From positions 1 to 24,242 of the forward strand of contig CAJNDD010000026.1 in NCBI GenBank assembly GCA_905221435.1: a stretch of DNA of 24,242 bases. Direction: 5' to 3'. The notes beneath the pieces were generated by a model. That model worked only from the letters and a program-made list of their open reading frames with translations. It searched no databases and was not told the origin of the DNA. The position numbers and the translations under genes were made by a program. Shown here one piece after another: positions 19,626 to 24,242 of the stretch; positions within the stretch are counted from its first letter, which is position 1; the number at the start of each line of letters is the position of its first letter. This DNA is from a bacterium (GTDB taxonomy: Bacteria > Bacillota > Bacilli > Lactobacillales > Streptococcaceae).

Positions 19626-19657
19626 AAAAGTGGTTTACAATTGTGTAAACCACTTTT
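19626..19657 (-). terminator. 14-bp perfect hairpin between hpf and the thiolase gene
   Basis: AAAAGTGGTTTACA at 19626-19639 pairs perfectly with 19644-19657 around a four-base loop. On the minus strand the stem ends in CACTTTT then GTATTG, so the T run is short and lies within the stem. It most likely terminates hpf, 17 bases after its stop. It also lies at the likely -35 region of the thiolase promoter, so it could serve as an operator. Confidence 0.65.
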
Positions 19658-19674
19658 ACATAGTTGTCAAGATT

Positions 19675-20223
19675 TTATGATTCCTTAACTTCTAGCAAAC
19701 CAACTTCACCATCTTCGCGGCGATACAAAACATTTGTTGTTTGATCTTCTACATCTACATAGATAAAGAAATCATGTCCCAACAAATCCATTTGAAGAAG
19801 TGCTTCTTCCAAATCCATTGGTTTTAAATCAATTTGTTTTGAACGAACCACTTTTGGCTGCACAACATTTGCATCTTCAACTAGAGCATCTGTAAAGAGT
19901 TGGCTTGTTGCAACCTTATTTTTATTCTTGCGTTCGATTTTTGTTTTATTTTTTCGAATCTGGCGTTCAATTTTATCTGTTACAAGATCGATAGAACCAT
20001 ACATATCTTGAGAAACATCTTCTGCACGAAGGGTAATTGATCCAAGTGGAATTGTTACTTCAACTTTTGCTGTTTTTTCACGGTAAACTTTCAAGTTGAC
20101 ACGTGCATCCAACTCTTGTTCAGGTTGAAAATATTTTTCGATCTTTTCGAGTTTAGAAACTACATAATTGCGAATTGCTTCTGTTACTTCTAGGTTTTCA
20201 CCACGGATACTATATTTAATCAT
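19675..20223 (-). CDS. hpf: Ribosome hibernation-promoting factor, long form (HPF/YfiA)
   Basis: Long HPF dimerises 70S ribosomes into inactive 100S particles in starvation. The 182-residue protein has the N-terminal ribosome-binding domain, about 1-100 (MIKYSIRGENLEVTEAIRNYV, KVEVTIPLGSITLRAED), a basic lysine-rich linker near 90-105, and the C-terminal dimerisation domain (IDLKPMDLEEALLQMDLLGHDFFIYVD) typical of the long form. The ATG has an AGAAGG site. It has its own strong promoter with a near-cre, but I see no terminator between comFC and this gene, so it may also be read from the competence promoter. Confidence 0.94.
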   Translation of the reverse strand: MIKYSIRGENLEVTEAIRNYVVSKLEKIEKYFQPEQELDARVNLKVYREKTAKVEVTIPLGSITLRAEDVSQDMYGSIDLVTDKIERQIRKNKTKIERKNKNKVATSQLFTDALVEDANVVQPKVVRSKQIDLKPMDLEEALLQMDLLGHDFFIYVDVEDQTTNVLYRREDGEVGLLEVKES

Positions 20224-20264
20224 ATAAGTACCTTCTTTCTAAACATTTTTATTTTTCTAACTAT

Positions 20265-20293
20265 ATTATAACGCTTTCATTTTCATTTTGCAA
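20265..20293 (-). promoter_or_regulatory. SigA promoter of hpf
   Basis: On the minus strand TTGCAA (20293-20288) and a perfect TATAAT (20270-20265) are 17 bases apart. Transcription would start near 20258, leaving about 35 bases of leader. The -35 element lies nine bases beyond the comFC stop codon. Confidence 0.8.
20266..20280 (-). promoter_or_regulatory. Cre-like site overlapping the hpf -10 element
   Basis: ATGAAAGCGTTATAA on the minus strand matches WTGNAANCGNWNNCW except for A in place of the conserved C near the 3' end. It overlaps the -10 element, where CcpA would block RNA polymerase. Carbon control of hibernation factor by CcpA has been described in Lactococcus, as I recall. The mismatch makes this tentative. 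Confidence 0.45.
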
Positions 20294-20301
20294 ATTTTTC
20301 C

Positions 20302-20964
20302 TCATCTTACAAGGGAAAAAGTTTTGACTTCCAAAACACCTGCCTCTTCAAACAGTCGCTTCACACGATTGATAGTCGCCCCTGTCGTATAGATGTCATC
20401 AATAACCAAAATCTTCTTAGGAAGAGGGGCTTCCGTTTTAATATAAAAGGGAATTTCAGTAGCTAATCGTTCTGAGCGATTCTTAGAAGAACTAGCCTTC
20501 TCTTCTCTTTTCCCTAGTAAATCTTGAAAGGAAAATCCTGCTGCCTCAACCAAACCTTCAACCTGATTAAATCCCCTCTCAAGTAATCTTTCAGGACTTA
20601 GAGGAATTAGCACAAATTCATAGTCTCCATACTTTTTCAACTCATCCGCAAGTACAGGAGTAAAAACCTTTCTAAGCAGAAAATCCCCATCAAACTTATA
20701 TCGACTAAAGAAGTCTTTCATAGCTTGATTATAGGTGAAGATTGCTTTATGATCAACTTGAATCCCATCTTCACACCAAAGTTTACAATCTTGACACGTT
20801 GTTGACAACCCTCTTTTCATGCAGTTTGGACAATGGTCTTCACCAATCTTCTCAAAAGTAGAATCACAAGCTGAGCAAAGATAGTTTTGCTCATTCTTAA
20901 ACAGTAAGAGGTGACTAAATGTCAAGTCACTCTTTGTTAACTGGCCACATAATAAACAATTCAT
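20302..20964 (-). CDS. comFC: Late competence protein ComFC (phosphoribosyltransferase-like)
   Basis: ComFC is needed for natural transformation and works with ComFA in bringing single-stranded DNA into the cytosol. The 220-residue protein has an N-terminal cysteine-rich zinc region (Cys3, 6, 30, 33, 45, 48, 57, 60) and a C-terminal type I phosphoribosyltransferase-like domain with the PRPP loop ILVIDDIYTTGAT from residue 185, Asp189-Asp190. Its ATG overlaps the comFA stop codon in an ATGA, with GGAGG just upstream. It is the second gene of the ComX-driven operon. Confidence 0.94.
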   Translation of the reverse strand: MNCLLCGQLTKSDLTFSHLLLFKNEQNYLCSACDSTFEKIGEDHCPNCMKRGLSTTCQDCKLWCEDGIQVDHKAIFTYNQAMKDFFSRYKFDGDFLLRKVFTPVLADELKKYGDYEFVLIPLSPERLLERGFNQVEGLVEAAGFSFQDLLGKREEKASSSKNRSERLATEIPFYIKTEAPLPKKILVIDDIYTTGATINRVKRLFEEAGVLEVKTFSLVR

Positions 20965-22259
20965 AATCCCGCCTCCTTGTTCATCTGCTTGATTTCCTTG
21001 ATTGCCTTTTTGATGGAAGTATTTAATCCATCATGAAAGAAGAGCAACTCACCAGTTGGTCTGTCCATACTACGCCCAACTCGCCCACCAATCTGAATCA
21101 AGCTAGACTTGGTAAAGAGACGATGATTAGCTTCTAATACGAAAACATCCACACAAGGGAAGGTAACTCCACGTTCCAAGATTGTCGTACTGATCAGTAT
21201 TGTTAGCTTTCCATCTCGAAAAGCTTGCACCTGCTCTAATCGGTCTTCTGTCACAGAAGACACAAAGCCGATATTTTCTTTTGGAAACTGTTCCTGCAAG
21301 ATTTCTTTTAGTTTCTCGCCTTTTTTAATTTCTGATGCAAAGATTAACAAGGGATAACCTGTTCTTCTCTGCCTCTCAATAGAGGTCTTTAATTTGGGTG
21401 ACAACTGACTCTTATCTAAGTAACGATTAAAATCCGATAACCAAACTGGCTTTGGAATAATCAATGGATTTCCATGAAATCGTCTTGGCAAGCTCAATCG
21501 TTTTAATTCTCCAGTGCGAACCTTCTTATCTAACTCATCTGTAGAAGTTGCTGTAAGGAATATTCTTAACCCATCTTCCTTTACACATTGGTTTACAGCA
21601 TAGTAAAGTATAGGGTTGTCAACATAAGGAAAGGCATCTACTTCATCTACTATCAGCAAATCAAAAGCATGATAAAATTTTAACAGCTGGTGAGTCGTTG
21701 CAACGACTAGTGGTGTTCGAAAATAGGGTTCTGACTCACCATGAAGTAGTGCTATCTCACAAGCAAAGTCATTCTGCAGTCGCTTATATAACTCCAAGCA
21801 AACATCTATTCGAGGGCTGGCTAAACAAACTGCACCACCTTCATCAATCACTTTAGCCACAACTTGATAAATCATCTCTGTCTTTCCCGCTCCTGTTACA
21901 GCGTGAACCAAGGTTGGCTCTTGCTTGTCTACCGCTTGAAGAAGTCCCTCTGACACTTTTTCCTGAAAAGGTGTTAACTGACCACGCCATTTGAGAACAT
22001 CTTGCTTAGGAAAATCTTCCTGCGGAAAATAGTATAAAGCTTGATCACTCCTGACTCGCTTCATCAGCAAGCACTCCCTGCAGTAGTAAGCACCAACAGG
22101 CAAATACCATTCTTCTAGAATGCTACTATTACAACGTTGACAGAAAAGTTTTCCCTTCTCTTTTCTCATTGCTGGCAGTTTCACGGCCATCTGACGTTCT
22201 TCTTTAGTTAATTCTTTCTCAGTAAACAAGCGACCGAGATAATTTGGATTTACTTTCAT
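20961..22259 (-). CDS. comFA: Late competence protein ComFA, ATP-dependent DNA translocase/helicase
   Basis: ComFA is a membrane-associated, DEAD-like ATPase that drives transforming DNA through the ComEC channel. The 432-residue protein has a zinc finger (Cys40, Cys43, Cys60, Cys63), Walker A TGAGKT at 122-127, the DEVD box at 205-208, LTATS motif III near 236, and the C-terminal helicase motif QIGGRVGRSMDRP. Length equals the pneumococcal protein. The start MKVNPNYLGRLF is the conserved one, but it lies only seven bases after a ComX com-box, leaving almost no leader; a weak AAGAAG precedes it. Confidence 0.95.
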   Translation of the reverse strand: MKVNPNYLGRLFTEKELTKEERQMAVKLPAMRKEKGKLFCQRCNSSILEEWYLPVGAYYCRECLLMKRVRSDQALYYFPQEDFPKQDVLKWRGQLTPFQEKVSEGLLQAVDKQEPTLVHAVTGAGKTEMIYQVVAKVIDEGGAVCLASPRIDVCLELYKRLQNDFACEIALLHGESEPYFRTPLVVATTHQLLKFYHAFDLLIVDEVDAFPYVDNPILYYAVNQCVKEDGLRIFLTATSTDELDKKVRTGELKRLSLPRRFHGNPLIIPKPVWLSDFNRYLDKSQLSPKLKTSIERQRRTGYPLLIFASEIKKGEKLKEILQEQFPKENIGFVSSVTEDRLEQVQAFRDGKLTILISTTILERGVTFPCVDVFVLEANHRLFTKSSLIQIGGRVGRSMDRPTGELLFFHDGLNTSIKKAIKEIKQMNKEAGL

Positions 22260-22266
22260 ACTTCTT

Positions 22267-22274
22267 TATTCGTA
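22267..22274 (-). promoter_or_regulatory. ComX (SigX) com-box of the comFA-comFC operon
   Basis: TACGAATA on the minus strand is an exact match to the streptococcal com-box, the -10 element for the competence sigma factor ComX. It makes comFA-comFC late competence genes. It sits seven bases from the comFA start codon. Confidence 0.9.
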
Positions 22275-22303
22275 AAAATCTAGCGCTTTAGGTGTTTTTT
22301 TAG

Positions 22304-22309
22304 TACAAT
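22304..22309 (+). promoter_or_regulatory. Probable -10 element of yigZ
   Basis: TACAAT at 22304-22309 lies six bases before the yigZ ATG at 22316, so the transcript would begin at or next to the A of the start codon. The -35 region 17 bases upstream (TAGCGC) is poor. There is no Shine-Dalgarno sequence before the ATG, consistent with a leaderless mRNA. Confidence 0.5.
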
Positions 22310-22315
22310 TAAATC

Positions 22316-22951
22316 ATGGAATTTAGAACAATTAAAGAGGACGGGCAAGTCCAAGAAGAAATCAAAAAATCCCGCTTTATCTGTCATGCAAAGCGTGTCT
22401 ATAGTGAAGAAGAGGCGCATGATTTCATCACTGCCGTCAAAAAAGAACACTACAAAGCTACCCATAACTGCTCAGCTTTTATTGTAGGGGAACGAAGTGA
22501 GATTAAGCGTACGAGTGATGACGGTGAGCCTAATGGTACTGCTGGAGTCCCTATGCTCGGTGTCTTAGAAAATCATAATCTTACCAATGTCTGTGTAGTA
22601 GTTACCCGCTACTTTGGAGGAATTAAGCTAGGTGCTGGCGGTTTGATTCGTGCTTATGCAGGTAGTGTGGCCTTAGCTGTCAAAGAAATTGGCATTATTG
22701 AAATCAAAGAGCAGGCTGGTATAGCCATTCAAATGTCTTATGCTCAGTATCAAGAATATGGCAATTTTCTTAGAGACCATCATCTCATGGAGCTGGATAC
22801 AAACTTTACAGATCAAGTTGATACAATGATTTATGTTGATAAGGAAGAGAAAGAAAATATCAAAGCTGCTCTTGTTGAGTTTTTTAATGGAAAGGTTACT
22901 TTAACAGATCAAGGTTTACGTGAAGTTGAGGTTCCTGTAAACTTAGTGTAA
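22316..22951 (+). CDS. yigZ: YigZ/YvyE family protein (IMPACT N-terminal and DUF1949 domains)
   Basis: A conserved cytosolic protein of unknown biochemical role, related to eukaryotic IMPACT, which affects translation control. The 211-residue product has the IMPACT-type domain at about 15-120, with the signature KRTSDDGEPNGTAGVPML and VVTRYFGGIKLGAGGLIRAY, then a DUF1949 RNA-binding-like ferredoxin fold at about 138-195. Length is normal. The start MEFRTIKEDGQ is the family start. It is divergent from comFA with 56 bases between and ends before a terminator, so it is a single-gene unit. The absence of a ribosome site and closeness of the -10 suggest a leaderless transcript. Confidence 0.92.
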   Translation: MEFRTIKEDGQVQEEIKKSRFICHAKRVYSEEEAHDFITAVKKEHYKATHNCSAFIVGERSEIKRTSDDGEPNGTAGVPMLGVLENHNLTNVCVVVTRYFGGIKLGAGGLIRAYAGSVALAVKEIGIIEIKEQAGIAIQMSYAQYQEYGNFLRDHHLMELDTNFTDQVDTMIYVDKEEKENIKAALVEFFNGKVTLTDQGLREVEVPVNLV

Positions 22952-23018
22952 ACAAAAAATATAGTTCGTACCTACGAAATCTATTCGCAGATTCACAGCT
23001 TGGATGCTTGATATAAAA

Positions 23019-23043
23019 AAATCCTATCACTTTGATAGGATTT
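23019..23043 (+). terminator. Rho-independent terminator of yigZ
   Basis: AAATCCTATCA at 23019-23029 pairs perfectly with 23033-23043 around CTT. The T tract (TTTCTATATTTT) is interrupted. It ends yigZ just upstream of the cysK promoter. A small dyad TTCGTA/TACGAA near 22967 lies between it and the gene. Confidence 0.8.
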
Positions 23044-23049
23044 CTATAT

Positions 23050-23078
23050 TTTACAAATAGCCTTGAGCGCGTTATACT
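23050..23078 (+). promoter_or_regulatory. SigA promoter of cysK
   Basis: TTTACA at 23050-23055 and TATACT at 23073-23078 are separated by 17 bases. Transcription would start near 23085, giving a short leader with an AAGAGGT ribosome site. There is no room for a T-box or other riboswitch leader. Confidence 0.8.
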
Positions 23079-23107
23079 AGTATCATCTTATACAAAGAGG
23101 TATATCT

Positions 23108-24034
23108 ATGACTATTTATAATAATATCACTGAACTTATTGGACAAACACCGATTGTTAAACTCAACAACATTGTTCCAGAGGATGCTGCAGACGTCTAT
23201 GTTAAACTAGAAGCCTTTAACCCAGGATCCTCAGTCAAAGACCGTATTGCTCTTAGCATGATTGAAAAAGTGGAACAAGATGGTATTCTAAAACCGGGTG
23301 CTACCATTGTTGAAGCAACGAGTGGAAACACTGGTATCGGTCTTTCATGGGTTGGTGCCGCTAAAGGATATAAAGTTGTTATCGTCATGCCTGAAACGAT
23401 GAGTGTGGAACGACGTAAGATTATCCAAGCCTATGGTGCTGAACTCGTCCTTACTCCTGGTAGTGAAGGAATGAAAGGGGCTATTGCCAAAGCTCAGGAA
23501 ATCGCCGCTCAACGTGACGGCTTTCTTCCACTCCAATTTAATAATCCAGCTAATCCAGAAGTACACGAAAGAACAACAGGAGCTGAAATACTGGCTGCTT
23601 TTGGTTCTGATGGACTAGATGCTTTTGTGGGTGGTGTTGGTACCGGTGGAACGATCTCAGGTGTTTCTCATGCATTAAAAGCTGTCAATCCAAACATTCA
23701 AGTTTTTGCGGTTGAAGCTGATGAGTCTGCCATCTTATCCGGTGAAAAACCTGGACCTCACAAAATTCAAGGTATTTCAGCTGGATTTATTCCTGAAACA
23801 CTTGATACAAAGGCCTATGACGGTATCGTCCGTGTAACATCAGATGATGCACTCACACTTGGCCGTGAAATTGGTGGAAAAGAAGGCTTCCTTGTTGGGA
23901 TTTCTTCAGCTGCAGCGATTTACGGGGCAATTGAGGTTGCCAAGAAATTAGGTACAGGTAAGAAAGTCCTTGCTTTAGCACCAGATAACGGCGAACGTTA
24001 TTTGTCTACAGCACTCTATGAATTTGAAGTGTAG
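23108..24034 (+). CDS. cysK: Cysteine synthase A (O-acetylserine sulfhydrylase)
   Basis: CysK makes cysteine from O-acetylserine and sulfide, with pyridoxal phosphate. The 308-residue product has the PLP lysine Lys44 in GSSVKDRIA, the substrate loop TSGNTG at 71-76, the phosphate-binding [11 protein letters not shown] segment in the middle, and the C-terminal [12 protein letters not shown] block. It is full length for the family. It is a single-gene unit with its own promoter and terminator, next to yigZ and comFA as in pneumococcus. Confidence 0.95.
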   Translation: MTIYNNITELIGQTPIVKLNNIVPEDAADVYVKLEAFNPGSSVKDRIALSMIEKVEQDGILKPGATIVEATSGNTGIGLSWVGAAKGYKVVIVMPETMSVERRKIIQAYGAELVLTPGSEGMKGAIAKAQEIAAQRDGFLPLQFNNPANPEVHERTTGAEILAAFGSDGLDAFVGGVGTGGTISGVSHALKAVNPNIQVFAVEADESAILSGEKPGPHKIQGISAGFIPETLDTKAYDGIVRVTSDDALTLGREIGGKEGFLVGISSAAAIYGAIEVAKKLGTGKKVLALAPDNGERYLSTALYEFEV

Positions 24035-24050
24035 TCTCCTAAATGCACTT

Positions 24051-24072
24051 AGCCCTTATTAAAGGGCTTTTT
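24051..24072 (+). terminator. Rho-independent terminator of cysK
   Basis: AGCCCTT at 24051-24057 pairs with AAGGGCT at 24062-24068 around ATTA and runs into five T. It lies 16 bases after the stop codon. Confidence 0.88.
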
Positions 24073-24117
24073 ATTTTATCAATTTAAAGAAACCCCTAAG
24101 TCCTCGACAACAATCAT

Positions 24118-24192
24118 AACCACCCGTCTAACGGGTGGTTTGCACCAGGGCTATAAGCCCAAATCACCAGCCAGCGCCTAAAGACGCTGGCT
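24118..24192. repeat. Cluster of three hairpins; candidate end of an IS200/IS605-type element
   Basis: Three perfect stems follow closely: AACCACCCGT/ACGGGTGGTT at 24118-24140 (three-base loop), GGGCT/AGCCC at 24148-24160, and AGCCAGCG/CGCTGGCT at 24169-24192. None is followed by a T run. Sub-terminal hairpins are recognised by the HUH transposases of IS200/IS605 elements, and the sequence resembles such ends in streptococci as I remember them. No transposase gene is in the remaining 50 bases, so it may instead be a non-mobile repeat or a noncoding RNA. Confidence 0.4.
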
Positions 24193-24242
24193 TTCACTTT
24201 GTTCAAGCCTCATTGCTCTTGACTCGTCACAAACCTCTCAAA

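Noticed and set aside
22952..23018. CCTACGAAAT as a second com-box before cysK
   Set aside because: It departs from TACGAATA at the end, lies upstream of the yigZ terminator and far from cysK, which has a good SigA promoter.

Overview
The window reads as a chromosome segment of a low-GC viridans streptococcus of the mitis group, close to Streptococcus pneumoniae, S. mitis or S. oralis. The grounds are recognisable protein families and gene strings: strH, GntR regulator, bgaC, mannose-family PTS, agaS and galM; and pde1, rplI, dnaB, veg; and hpf, comFC, comFA, yigZ, cysK. A ComX com-box supports this. The species call comes from memory of gene order and protein similarity, not from a search.

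Layout. (1) 1-77: end of an IS3-family insertion sequence, with the first seven codons of its orfA running off the left edge. (2) 93-7962, minus strand: a glycan-use operon read as bgaC, EIIB, EIIC, EIID, EIIA, agaS, lacD, galM, with a near-consensus promoter and a perfect cre site in front of bgaC. (3) 8282-8998, plus: a GntR/HutC-type regulator. (4) 9300-13025, plus: strH, a large sortase-anchored surface beta-N-acetylglucosaminidase with its own promoter and cre site. (5) 13026-14155: about 1.1 kb with no intact gene, holding strH terminators, a transposase remnant (IS1182-like), inverted repeats and the terminator of the next operon. (6) 14156-18251, minus: pde1/gdpP, rplI, dnaB, veg. (7) 18409-19587, minus: a thiolase bounded by hairpins. 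(8) 19675-22259, minus: comFA and comFC, then hpf with its own promoter. (9) 22316-24034, plus: yigZ and cysK. (10) 24118-24192: three tight hairpins, possibly an IS200/IS605-type end.

How the genes work together. StrH removes terminal GlcNAc from host glycans at the cell surface. The operon appears to import a HexNAc-containing sugar by PTS, split a beta-1,3-galactoside in the cytosol with BgaC, send galactose through GalM to the Leloir pathway, and send galactosamine-6-P through AgaS to tagatose-6-P, with LacD cleaving tagatose-1,6-bisphosphate. This resembles the galacto-N-biose (gnb) systems of lactobacilli. The deacetylase and the tagatose-6-P kinase are not in the window. Both strH and bgaC carry cre sites, which implies joint carbon catabolite control.

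The right half is housekeeping and competence: c-di-AMP breakdown, ribosomal protein bL9, replicative helicase, ribosome hibernation, DNA uptake and cysteine synthesis. I found no clearly new multigene system. The most unusual points are lacD in the operon, a strong hairpin between EIIA and agaS, the strH/veg junction with an IS scar, a thiolase inserted beside pde1, and the 56-base comFA/yigZ divergent region in which both transcripts look leaderless or nearly so.
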